Shown: positions 31,895 to 46,117 of the stretch, piece by piece | How the letters are laid out: the number at the start of each line of letters is the position of its first letter | Position numbering within the stretch: the first letter of the stretch is position 1 | DNA from: Chrysopilus asiliformis | Lineage: Eukaryota > Arthropoda > Insecta > Diptera > Rhagionidae | Assembly (NCBI GenBank): GCA_964034945.1 | Contig: OZ035963.1 | Span: 43,423,090-43,487,089, forward strand | Length of the DNA: 64,000 bases | Direction of reading: 5' to 3' | Program-made: the position numbers and the translations under genes | The notes under the pieces: model-generated | Told to the model about the DNA's origin: nothing | Seen by the model: the letters and a program-made list of their open reading frames with translations, nothing else | Databases searched by the model: none

Positions 31895-34800
31895 CTGACA
31901 GACTGACAGACAGACTGACAGACTGACAGACTGACAGACTGACAGACTGACAGACTGACAGACTGACAGACTGACAGACTGACAGACTGACAGACTGACA
32001 GACTGACAGACTGACAGACTGACAGACTGACAGACTGACAGACTGACAGACTGACAGACTGACAGACTGACAGACTGACAGACTGACAGACTGACAGACT
32101 GACAGACTGACAGACTGACAGACTGACAGACTGACAGACTGACAGACTGACAGACTGACAGACTGACAGACTGACAGACTGACAGACTGACAGACTGACA
32201 GACTGACAGACTGACAGACTGACAGACTGACAGACTGACAGACTGACAGACTGACAGACTGACAGACTGACAGACTGACAGACTGACAGACTGACAGACT
32301 GACAGACTGACAGACTGACAGACTGACAGACTGACAGACTGACAGACTGACAGACTGACAGACTGACAGACTGACAGACTGACAGACTGACAGACTGACA
32401 GACTGACAGACTGACAGACTGACAGACTGACAGACTGACAGACTGACAGACTGACAGACTGACAGACTGACAGACTGACAGACTGACAGACTGACAGACT
32501 GACAGACTGACAGACTGACAGACTGACAGACTGACAGACTGACAGACTGACAGACTGACAGACTGACAGACTGACAGACTGACAGACTGACAGACTGACA
32601 GACTGACAGACTGACAGACTGACAGACTGACAGACTGACAGACTGACAGACTGACAGACTGACAGACTGACAGACTGACAGACTGACAGACTGACAGACT
32701 GACAGACTGACAGACTGACAGACTGACAGACTGACAGACTGACAGACTGACAGACTGACAGACTGACAGACTGACAGACTGACAGACTGACAGACTGACA
32801 GACTGACAGACTGACAGACTGACAGACTGACAGACTGACAGACTGACAGACTGACAGACTGACAGACTGACAGACTGACAGACTGACAGACTGACAGACT
32901 GACAGACTGACAGACTGACAGACTGACAGACTGACAGACTGACAGACTGACAGACTGACAGACTGACAGACTGACAGACTGACAGACTGACAGACTGACA
33001 GACTGACAGACTGACAGACTGACAGACTGACAGACTGACAGACTGACAGACTGACAGACTGACAGACTGACAGACTGACAGACTGACAGACTGACAGACT
33101 GACAGACTGACAGACTGACAGACTGACAGACTGACAGACTGACAGACTGACAGACTGACAGACTGACAGACTGACAGACTGACAGACTGACAGACTGACA
33201 GACTGACAGACTGACAGACTGACAGACTGACAGACTGACAGACTGACAGACTGACAGACTGACAGACTGACAGACTGACAGACTGACAGACTGACAGACT
33301 GACAGACTGACAGACTGACAGACTGACAGACTGACAGACTGACAGACTGACAGACTGACAGACTGACAGACTGACAGACTGACAGACTGACAGACTGACA
33401 GACTGACAGACTGACAGACTGACAGACTGACAGACTGACAGACTGACAGACTGACAGACTGACAGACTGACAGACTGACAGACTGACAGACTGACAGACT
33501 GACAGACTGACAGACTGACAGACTGACAGACTGACAGACTGACAGACTGACAGACTGACAGACTGACAGACTGACAGACTGACAGACTGACAGACTGACA
33601 GACTGACAGACTGACAGACTGACAGACTGACAGACTGACAGACTGACAGACTGACAGACTGACAGACTGACAGACTGACAGACTGACAGACTGACAGACT
33701 GACAGACTGACAGACTGACAGACTGACAGACTGACAGACTGACAGACTGACAGACTGACAGACTGACAGACTGACAGACTGACAGACTGACAGACTGACA
33801 GACTGACAGACTGACAGACTGACAGACTGACAGACTGACAGACTGACAGACTGACAGACTGACAGACTGACAGACTGACAGACTGACAGACTGACAGACT
33901 GACAGACTGACAGACTGACAGACTGACAGACTGACAGACTGACAGACTGACAGACTGACAGACTGACAGACTGACAGACTGACAGACTGACAGACTGACA
34001 GACTGACAGACTGACAGACTGACAGACTGACAGACTGACAGACTGACAGACTGACAGACTGACAGACTGACAGACTGACAGACTGACAGACTGACAGACT
34101 GACAGACTGACAGACTGACAGACTGACAGACTGACAGACTGACAGACTGACAGACTGACAGACTGACAGACTGACAGACTGACAGACTGACAGACTGACA
34201 GACTGACAGACTGACAGACTGACAGACTGACAGACTGACAGACTGACAGACTGACAGACTGACAGACTGACAGACTGACAGACTGACAGACTGACAGACT
34301 GACAGACTGACAGACTGACAGACTGACAGACTGACAGACTGACAGACTGACAGACTGACAGACTGACAGACTGACAGACTGACAGACTGACAGACTGACA
34401 GACTGACAGACTGACAGACTGACAGACTGACAGACTGACAGACTGACAGACTGACAGACTGACAGACTGACAGACTGACAGACTGACAGACTGACAGACT
34501 GACAGACTGACAGACTGACAGACTGACAGACTGACAGACTGACAGACTGACAGACTGACAGACTGACAGACTGACAGACTGACAGCCTGACAGACTGACA
34601 GACTGACAGACTGACAGACTGACAGACTGACAGACTGACAGACTGACAGACTGACAGACTGACAGACTGACAGACTGACAGACTGACAGACTGACAGACT
34701 GACAGACTGACAGACTGACAGACTGACAGACTGACAGACTGACAGACTGACAGACTGACAGACTGACAGACTGACAGACTGACAGACTGACAGACTGACA

Positions 34801-35086
34801 GACTGACAGACTGACAGACTGACAGACTGACAGACTGACAGACTGACAGACTGACAGACTGACAGACTGACAGACTGACAGACTGACAGACTGACAGACT
34901 GACAGACTGACAGACTGACAGACTGACAGACTGACAGACTGACAGACTGACAGACTGACAGACTGACAGACTGACAGACTGACAGACTGACAGACTGACA
35001 GACTGACAGACTGACAGACTGACAGACTGACAGACTGACAGACTGACAGACTGACAGACTGACAGACTGACAGACTGACAGACTGA
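31893..35086 (+). repeat. Satellite array 2, (ACAGACTG)n
   Basis: About 3.2 kb. It opens with GACTGACAGACTGACAGACAGACTG, a shortened unit like that at the start of array 1, and has one A-to-C variant unit near 34586. Otherwise it is perfect. Confidence 0.97.
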
Positions 35087-35382
35087 TATTAACAGGACAT
35101 GGTAGCTATCAGTCATACCTGCATAGGTTTAAGATTGCAGATAATCCAGGGTGCACGCACTGTGGTGCACTAACAACCGAGGATGCGGAGCACGTATTTT
35201 TCCACTGCCCGAGGTACAATGGGGCTCGAGCGAAATTGCAAGTCATTTGTAACGAGCTGGTGACCCCAGAAAATATAGTGAAGCATATGCTCGAAAGCAG
35301 AAAGAATTGGGATGCAGTGTGTGACATGGCAGCCTATGTACTGAAGGACCTTGCACAACTGGAGAAAAACAGCAGAACGTAG
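35087..35382 (+). pseudogene. R1-type ORF2 C-terminus (copy B)
   Basis: Open frame LTGHGSYQSYLHRFKIADN through the CCHC motif to the same C-terminus as copy A. It is the shortest of the three related tails and is inactive through truncation. Confidence 0.75.
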
Positions 35383-35565
35383 TGCGAAGAGGGGCCCTGT
35401 AGGCCGCAATCTCTCCCCGCGAAGTAATGCCTAGCGGTGGTCCCGCGGGGAGCAGAAAGAGTGGGGGTGGTTTTAGTGGGTAAAAATCCCACACCTGGCC
35501 GCTTTAGCGGCCAGAGTCTTTCGAAGATTTCCACCTCCCAATTAAAAAAAAAAAAAAAAAAAAAA
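35087..35565 (+). mobile_element. 5'-truncated R1-type non-LTR copy B
   Basis: It begins TATTAACAGGACATGG after ACAGACTGA, so it is truncated about 70 bp further in than A. The ORF2 tail is open to TAG at 35380-35382. The 3' UTR is nearly identical to A, with CTTTAG for CTTAAG in the hairpin and TCCC for GCCC in the small stem-loop. Poly(A) is 22 long, followed by GACTGACAG. Confidence 0.9.
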
Positions 35566-38500
35566 GACTGACAGACTGACAGACTGACAGACTGACAGAC
35601 TGACAGACTGACAGACTGACAGACTGACAGACTGACAGACTGACAGACTGACAGACTGACAGACTGACAGACTGACAGACTGACAGACTGACAGACTGAC
35701 AGACTGACAGACTGACAGACTGACAGACTGACAGACTGACAGACTGACAGACTGACAGACTGACAGACTGACAGACTGACAGACTGACAGACTGACAGAC
35801 TGACAGACTGACAGACTGACAGACTGACAGACTGACAGACTGACAGACTGACAGACTGACAGACTGACAGACTGACAGACTGACAGACTGACAGACTGAC
35901 AGACTGACAGACTGACAGACTGACAGACTGACAGACTGACAGACTGACAGACTGACAGACTGACAGACTGACAGACTGACAGACTGACAGACTGACAGAC
36001 TGACAGACTGACAGACTGACAGACTGACAGACTGACAGACTGACAGACTGACAGACTGACAGACTGACAGACTGACAGACTGACAGACTGACAGACTGAC
36101 AGACTGACAGACTGACAGACTGACAGACTGACAGACTGACAGACTGACAGACTGACAGACTGACAGACTGACAGACTGACAGACTGACAGACTGACAGAC
36201 TGACAGACTGACAGACTGACAGACTGACAGACTGACAGACTGACAGACTGACAGACTGACAGACTGACAGACTGACAGACTGACAGACTGACAGACTGAC
36301 AGACTGACAGACTGACAGACTGACAGACTGACAGACTGACAGACTGACAGACTGACAGACTGACAGACTGACAGACTGACAGACTGACAGACTGACAGAC
36401 TGACAGACTGACAGACTGACAGACTGACAGACTGACAGACTGACAGACTGACAGACTGACAGACTGACAGACTGACAGACTGACAGACTGACAGACTGAC
36501 AGACTGACAGACTGACAGACTGACAGACTGACAGACTGACAGACTGACAGACTGACAGACTGACAGACTGACAGACTGACAGACTGACAGACTGACAGAC
36601 TGACAGACTGACAGACTGACAGACTGACAGACTGACAGACTGACAGACTGACAGACTGACAGACTGACAGACTGACAGACTGACAGACTGACAGACTGAC
36701 AGACTGACAGACTGACAGACTGACAGACTGACAGACTGACAGACTGACAGACTGACAGACTGACAGACTGACAGACTGACAGACTGACAGACTGACAGAC
36801 TGACAGACTGACAGACTGACAGACTGACAGACTGACAGACTGACAGACTGACAGACTGACAGACTGACAGACTGACAGACTGACAGACTGACAGACTGAC
36901 AGACTGACAGACTGACAGACTGACAGACTGACAGACTGACAGACTGACAGACTGACAGACTGACAGACTGACAGACTGACAGACTGACAGACTGACAGAC
37001 TGACAGACTGACAGACTGACAGACTGACAGACTGACAGACTGACAGACTGACAGACTGACAGACTGACAGACTGACAGACTGACAGACTGACAGACTGAC
37101 AGACTGACAGACTGACAGACTGACAGACTGACAGACTGACAGACTGACAGACTGACAGACTGACAGACTGACAGACTGACAGACTGACAGACTGACAGAC
37201 TGACAGACTGACAGACTGACAGACTGACAGACTGACAGACTGACAGACTGACAGACTGACAGACTGACAGACTGACAGACTGACAGACTGACAGACTGAC
37301 AGACTGACAGACTGACAGACTGACAGACTGACAGACTGACAGACTGACAGACTGACAGACTGACAGACTGACAGACTGACAGACTGACAGACTGACAGAC
37401 TGACAGACTGACAGACTGACAGACTGACAGACTGACAGACTGACAGACTGACAGACTGACAGACTGACAGACTGACAGACTGACAGACTGACAGACTGAC
37501 AGACTGACAGACTGACAGACTGACAGACTGACAGACTGACAGACTGACAGACTGACAGACTGACAGACTGACAGACTGACAGACTGACAGACTGACAGAC
37601 TGACAGACTGACAGACTGACAGACTGACAGACTGACAGACTGACAGACTGACAGACTGACAGACTGACAGACTGACAGACTGACAGACTGACAGACTGAC
37701 AGACTGACAGACTGACAGACTGACAGACTGACAGACTGACAGACTGACAGACTGACAGACTGACAGACTGACAGACTGACAGACTGACAGACTGACAGAC
37801 TGACAGACTGACAGACTGACAGACTGACAGACTGACAGACTGACAGACTGACAGACTGACAGACTGACAGACTGACAGACTGACAGACTGACAGACTGAC
37901 AGACTGACAGACTGACAGACTGACAGACTGACAGACTGACAGACTGACAGACTGACAGACTGACAGACTGACAGACTGACAGACTGACAGACTGACAGAC
38001 TGACAGACTGACAGACTGACAGACTGACAGACTGACAGACTGACAGACTGACAGACTGACAGACTGACAGACTGACAGACTGACAGACTGACAGACTGAC
38101 AGACTGACAGACTGACAGACTGACAGACTGACAGACTGACAGACTGACAGACTGACAGACTGACAGACTGACAGACTGACAGACTGACAGACTGACAGAC
38201 TGACAGACTGACAGACTGACAGACTGACAGACTGACAGACTGACAGACTGACAGACTGACAGACTGACAGACTGACAGACTGACAGACTGACAGACTGAC
38301 AGACTGACAGACTGACAGACTGACAGACTGACAGACTGACAGACTGACAGACTGACAGACTGACAGACTGACAGACTGACAGACTGACAGACTGACAGAC
38401 TGACAGACTGACAGACTGACAGACTGACAGACTGACAGACTGACAGACTGACAGACTGACAGACTGACAGACTGACAGACTGACAGACTGACAGACTGAC

Positions 38501-41500
38501 AGACTGACAGACTGACAGACTGACAGACTGACAGACTGACAGACTGACAGACTGACAGACTGACAGACTGACAGACTGACAGACTGACAGACTGACAGAC
38601 TGACAGACTGACAGACTGACAGACTGACAGACTGACAGACTGACAGACTGACAGACTGACAGACTGACAGACTGACAGACTGACAGACTGACAGACTGAC
38701 AGACTGACAGACTGACAGACTGACAGACTGACAGACTGACAGACTGACAGACTGACAGACTGACAGACTGACAGACTGACAGACTGACAGACTGACAGAC
38801 TGACAGACTGACAGACTGACAGACTGACAGACTGACAGACTGACAGACTGACAGACTGACAGACTGACAGACTGACAGACTGACAGACTGACAGACTGAC
38901 AGACTGACAGACTGACAGACTGACAGACTGACAGACTGACAGACTGACAGACTGACAGACTGACAGACTGACAGACTGACAGACTGACAGACTGACAGAC
39001 TGACAGACTGACAGACTGACAGACTGACAGACTGACAGACTGACAGACTGACAGACTGACAGACTGACAGACTGACAGACTGACAGACTGACAGACTGAC
39101 AGACTGACAGACTGACAGACTGACAGACTGACAGACTGACAGACTGACAGACTGACAGACTGACAGACTGACAGACTGACAGACTGACAGACTGACAGAC
39201 TGACAGACTGACAGACTGACAGACTGACAGACTGACAGACTGACAGACTGACAGACTGACAGACTGACAGACTGACAGACTGACAGACTGACAGACTGAC
39301 AGACTGACAGACTGACAGACTGACAGACTGACAGACTGACAGACTGACAGACTGACAGACTGACAGACTGACAGACTGACAGACTGACAGACTGACAGAC
39401 TGACAGACTGACAGACTGACAGACTGACAGACTGACAGACTGACAGACTGACAGACTGACAGACTGACAGACTGACAGACTGACAGACTGACAGACTGAC
39501 AGACTGACAGACTGACAGACTGACAGACTGACAGACTGACAGACTGACAGACTGACAGACTGACAGACTGACAGACTGACAGACTGACAGACTGACAGAC
39601 TGACAGACTGACAGACTGACAGACTGACAGACTGACAGACTGACAGACTGACAGACTGACAGACTGACAGACTGACAGACTGACAGACTGACAGACTGAC
39701 AGACTGACAGACTGACAGACTGACAGACTGACAGACTGACAGACTGACAGACTGACAGACTGACAGACTGACAGACTGACAGACTGACAGACTGACAGAC
39801 TGACAGACTGACAGACTGACAGACTGACAGACTGACAGACTGACAGACTGACAGACTGACAGACTGACAGACTGACAGACTGACAGACTGACAGACTGAC
39901 AGACTGACAGACTGACAGACTGACAGACTGACAGACTGACAGACTGACAGACTGACAGACTGACAGACTGACAGACTGACAGACTGACAGACTGACAGAC
40001 TGACAGACTGACAGACTGACAGACTGACAGACTGACAGACTGACAGACTGACAGACTGACAGACTGACAGACTGACAGACTGACAGACTGACAGACTGAC
40101 AGACTGACAGACTGACAGACTGACAGACTGACAGACTGACAGACTGACAGACTGACAGACTGACAGACTGACAGACTGACAGACTGACAGACTGACAGAC
40201 TGACAGACTGACAGACTGACAGACTGACAGACTGACAGACTGACAGACTGACAGACTGACAGACTGACAGACTGACAGACTGACAGACTGACAGACTGAC
40301 AGACTGACAGACTGACAGACTGACAGACTGACAGACTGACAGACTGACAGACTGACAGACTGACAGACTGACAGACTGACAGACTGACAGACTGACAGAC
40401 TGACAGACTGACAGACTGACAGACTGACAGACTGACAGACTGACAGACTGACAGACTGACAGACTGACAGACTGACAGACTGACAGACTGACAGACTGAC
40501 AGACTGACAGACTGACAGACTGACAGACTGACAGACTGACAGACTGACAGACTGACAGACTGACAGACTGACAGACTGACAGACTGACAGACTGACAGAC
40601 TGACAGACTGACAGACTGACAGACTGACAGACTGACAGACTGACAGACTGACAGACTGACAGACTGACAGACTGACAGACTGACAGACTGACAGACTGAC
40701 AGACTGACAGACTGACAGACTGACAGACTGACAGACTGACAGACTGACAGACTGACAGACTGACAGACTGACAGACTGACAGACTGACAGACTGACAGAC
40801 TGACAGACTGACAGACTGACAGACTGACAGACTGACAGACTGACAGACTGACAGACTGACAGACTGACAGACTGACAGACTGACAGACTGACAGACTGAC
40901 AGACTGACAGACTGACAGACTGACAGACTGACAGACTGACAGACTGACAGACTGACAGACTGACAGACTGACAGACTGACAGACTGACAGACTGACAGAC
41001 TGACAGACTGACAGACTGACAGACTGACAGACTGACAGACTGACAGACTGACAGACTGACAGACTGACAGACTGACAGACTGACAGACTGACAGACTGAC
41101 AGACTGACAGACTGACAGACTGACAGACTGACAGACTGACAGACTGACAGACTGACAGACTGACAGACTGACAGACTGACAGACTGACAGACTGACAGAC
41201 TGACAGACTGACAGACTGACAGACTGACAGACTGACAGACTGACAGACTGACAGACTGACAGACTGACAGACTGACAGACTGACAGACTGACAGACTGAC
41301 AGACTGACAGACTGACAGACTGACAGACTGACAGACTGACAGACTGACAGACTGACAGACTGACAGACTGACAGACTGACAGACTGACAGACTGACAGAC
41401 TGACAGACTGACAGACTGACAGACTGACAGACTGACAGACTGACAGACTGACAGACTGACAGACTGACAGACTGACAGACTGACAGACTGACAGACTGAC

Positions 41501-44500
41501 AGACTGACAGACTGACAGACTGACAGACTGACAGACTGACAGACTGACAGACTGACAGACTGACAGACTGACAGACTGACAGACTGACAGACTGACAGAC
41601 TGACAGACTGACAGACTGACAGACTGACAGACTGACAGACTGACAGACTGACAGACTGACAGACTGACAGACTGACAGACTGACAGACTGACAGACTGAC
41701 AGACTGACAGACTGACAGACTGACAGACTGACAGACTGACAGACTGACAGACTGACAGACTGACAGACTGACAGACTGACAGACTGACAGACTGACAGAC
41801 TGACAGACTGACAGACTGACAGACTGACAGACTGACAGACTGACAGACTCACAGACTCACAGACTCACAGACTCACAGACTCACAGACTCACAGACTGAC
41901 AGACTGACAGACTGACAGACTAACAGACTAACAGACTGACAGACTGACAGACTGACAGACTGACAGACTGACAGACTGACAGACTGACAGACTGACAGAC
42001 TGACAGACTGACAGACTGACAGACTGACAGACTGACAGACTGACAGACTGACAGACTGACAGACTGACAGACTGACAGACTGACAGACTGACAGACTGAC
42101 AGACTGACAGACTGACAGACTGACAGACTGACAGACTGACAGACTGACAGACTGACAGACTGACAGACTGACAGACTGACAGACTGACAGACTGACAGAC
42201 TGACAGACTGACAGACTGACAGACTGACAGACTGACAGACTGACAGACTGACAGACTGACAGACTGACAGACTGACAGACTGACAGACTGACAGACTGAC
42301 AGACTGACAGACTGACAGACTGACAGACTGACAGACTGACAGACTGACAGACTGACAGACTGACAGACTGACAGACTGACAGACTGACAGACTGACAGAC
42401 TGACAGACTGACAGACTGACAGACTGACAGACTGACAGACTGACAGACTGACAGACTGACAGACTGACAGACTGACAGACTGACAGACTGACAGACTGAC
42501 AGACTGACAGACTGACAGACTGACAGACTGACAGACTGACAGACTGACAGACTGACAGACTGACAGACTGACAGACTGACAGACTGACAGACTGACAGAC
42601 TGACAGACTGACAGACTGACAGACTGACAGACTGACAGACTGACAGACTGACAGACTGACAGACTGACAGACTGACAGACTGACAGACTGACAGACTGAC
42701 AGACTGACAGACTGACAGACTGACAGACTGACAGACTGACAGACTGACAGACTGACAGACTGACAGACTGACAGACTGACAGACTGACAGACTGACAGAC
42801 TGACAGACTGACAGACTGACAGACTGACAGACTGACAGACTGACAGACTGACAGACTGACAGACTGACAGACTGACAGACTGACAGACTGACAGACTGAC
42901 AGACTGACAGACTGACAGACTGACAGACTGACAGACTGACAGACTGACAGACTGACAGACTGACAGACTGACAGACTGACAGACTGACAGACTGACAGAC
43001 TGACAGACTGACAGACTGACAGACTGACAGACTGACAGACTGACAGACTGACAGACTGACAGACTGACAGACTGACAGACTGACAGACTGACAGACTGAC
43101 AGACTGACAGACTGACAGACTGACAGACTGACAGACTGACAGACTGACAGACTGACAGACTGACAGACTGACAGACTGACAGACTGACAGACTGACAGAC
43201 TGACAGACTGACAGACTGACAGACTGACAGACTGACAGACTGACAGACTGACAGACTGACAGACTGACAGACTGACAGACTGACAGACTGACAGACTGAC
43301 AGACTGACAGACTGACAGACTGACAGACTGACAGACTGACAGACTGACAGACTGACAGACTGACAGACTGACAGACTGACAGACTGACAGACTGACAGAC
43401 TGACAGACTGACAGACTGACAGACTGACAGACTGACAGACTGACAGACTGACAGACTGACAGACTGACAGACTGACAGACTGACAGACTGACAGACTGAC
43501 AGACTGACAGACTGACAGACTGACAGACTGACAGACTGACAGACTGACAGACTGACAGACTGACAGACTGACAGACTGACAGACTGACAGACTGACAGAC
43601 TGACAGACTGACAGACTGACAGACTGACAGACTGACAGACTGACAGACTGACAGACTGACAGACTGACAGACTGACAGACTGACAGACTGACAGACTGAC
43701 AGACTGACAGACTGACAGACTGACAGACTGACAGACTGACAGACTGACAGACTGACAGACTGACAGACTGACAGACTGACAGACTGACAGACTGACAGAC
43801 TGACAGACTGACAGACTGACAGACTGACAGACTGACAGACTGACAGACTGACAGACTGACAGACTGACAGACTGACAGACTGACAGACTGACAGACTGAC
43901 AGACTGACAGACTGACAGACTGACAGACTGACAGACTGACAGACTGACAGACTGACAGACTGACAGACTGACAGACTGACAGACTGACAGACTGACAGAC
44001 TGACAGACTGACAGACTGACAGACTGACAGACTGACAGACTGACAGACTGACAGACTGACAGACTGACAGACTGACAGACTGACAGACTGACAGACTGAC
44101 AGACTGACAGACTGACAGACTGACAGACTGACAGACTGACAGACTGACAGACTGACAGACTGACAGACTGACAGACTGACAGACTGACAGACTGACAGAC
44201 TGACAGACTGACAGACTGACAGACTGACAGACTGACAGACTGACAGACTGACAGACTGACAGACTGACAGACTGACAGACTGACAGACTGACAGACTGAC
44301 AGACTGACAGACTGACAGACTGACAGACTGACAGACTGACAGACTGACAGACTGACAGACTGACAGACTGACAGACTGACAGACTGACAGACTGACAGAC
44401 TGACAGACTGACAGACTGACAGACTGACAGACTGACAGACTGACAGACTGACAGACTGACAGACTGACAGACTGACAGACTGACAGACTGACAGACTGAC

Positions 44501-45762
44501 AGACTGACAGACTGACAGACTGACAGACTGACAGACTGACAGACTGACAGACTGACAGACTGACAGACTGACAGACTGACAGACTGACAGACTGACAGAC
44601 TGACAGACTGACAGACTGACAGACTGACAGACTGACAGACTGACAGACTGACAGACTGACAGACTGACAGACTGACAGACTGACAGACTGACAGACTGAC
44701 AGACTGACAGACTGACAGACTGACAGACTGACAGACTGACAGACTGACAGACTGACAGACTGACAGACTGACAGACTGACAGACTGACAGACTGACAGAC
44801 TGACAGACTGACAGACTGACAGACTGACAGACTGACAGACTGACAGACTGACAGACTGACAGACTGACAGACTGACAGACTGACAGACTGACAGACTGAC
44901 AGACTGACAGACTGACAGACTGACAGACTGACAGACTGACAGACTGACAGACTGACAGACTGACAGACTGACAGACTGACAGACTGACAGACTGACAGAC
45001 TGACAGACTGACAGACTGACAGACTGACAGACTGACAGACTGACAGACTGACAGACTGACAGACTGACAGACTGACAGACTGACAGACTGACAGACTGAC
45101 AGACTGACAGACTGACAGACTGACAGACTGACAGACTGACAGACTGACAGACTGACAGACTGACAGACTGACAGACTGACAGACTGACAGACTGACAGAC
45201 TGACAGACTGACAGACTGACAGACTGACAGACTGACAGACTGACAGACTGACAGACTGACAGACTGACAGACTGACAGACTGACAGACTGACAGACTGAC
45301 AGACTGACAGACTGACAGACTGACAGACTGACAGACTGACAGACTGACAGACTGACAGACTGACAGACTGACAGACTGACAGACTGACAGACTGACAGAC
45401 TGACAGACTGACAGACTGACAGACTGACAGACTGACAGACTGACAGACTGACAGACTGACAGACTGACAGACTGACAGACTGACAGACTGACAGACTGAC
45501 AGACTGACAGACTGACAGACTGACAGACTGACAGACTGACAGACTGACAGACTGACAGACTGACAGACTGACAGACTGACAGACTGACAGACTGACAGAC
45601 TGACAGACTGACAGACTGACAGACTGACAGACTGACAGACTGACAGACTGACAGACTGACAGACTGACAGACTGACAGACTGACAGACTGACAGACTGAC
45701 AGACTGACAGACTGACAGACTGACAGACTGACAGACTGACAGACTGACAGACTGACAGACTG
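35566..45762 (+). repeat. Satellite array 3, (ACAGACTG)n, 10.2 kb
   Basis: This is the longest array. It is perfect except for a block of six ACAGACTC units (about 41843-41890) and two ACAGACTA units (about 41921-41936). Near-perfect identity over 10 kb means either very recent amplification or consensus smoothing during assembly. Confidence 0.97.
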
Positions 45763-46117
45763 GGGGTACGGAGGTACCCAAATAGCTACAATAAGCCTCC
45801 CAGTAGAAGCAGCACAGAAAGCACTTGCTGTAGGAAAAGTCCGAGTAGGATGGGTAGTCTGCCGGCTCAGAGAAAAAACCATATTGAGGAGATGCTACAA
45901 ATGCTTCGAAGTCGGGCACGTAGCCAAATCCTGCACTAGCCAACACGATAGATCGGAGTTATGCAGAAGATGCGCGGAGAAGGGTCATATAGCCAAGGAC
46001 TGCGAAAAGGAACCTCATTGTATGTTTTGTAAAGATACGACAGAAGACAGCAAGCATGTGGCAGGAAGTAATAGATGCCCCGAATTTAGGAGGGCACTCA
46101 ACAAGACTCGTAAATGA
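45763..46117 (+). pseudogene. R1-type ORF1 C-terminal part with three CCHC knuckles
   Basis: The frame is open from the junction: ATISLPVEAAQKALAVG, then KVRVGWVVCRLREK, then knuckles CYKCFEVGHVAKSC, CRRCAEKGHIAKDC, and a third starting CMFC with H and C further on. It stops at TGA 46115-46117. This is the nucleocapsid-like end of ORF1 in R1/I-type elements, which binds element RNA. The N-terminal part is lost by 5' truncation. The stop overlaps the ORF2 start (ATGA), which points to termination-reinitiation for ORF2. Confidence 0.85.
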
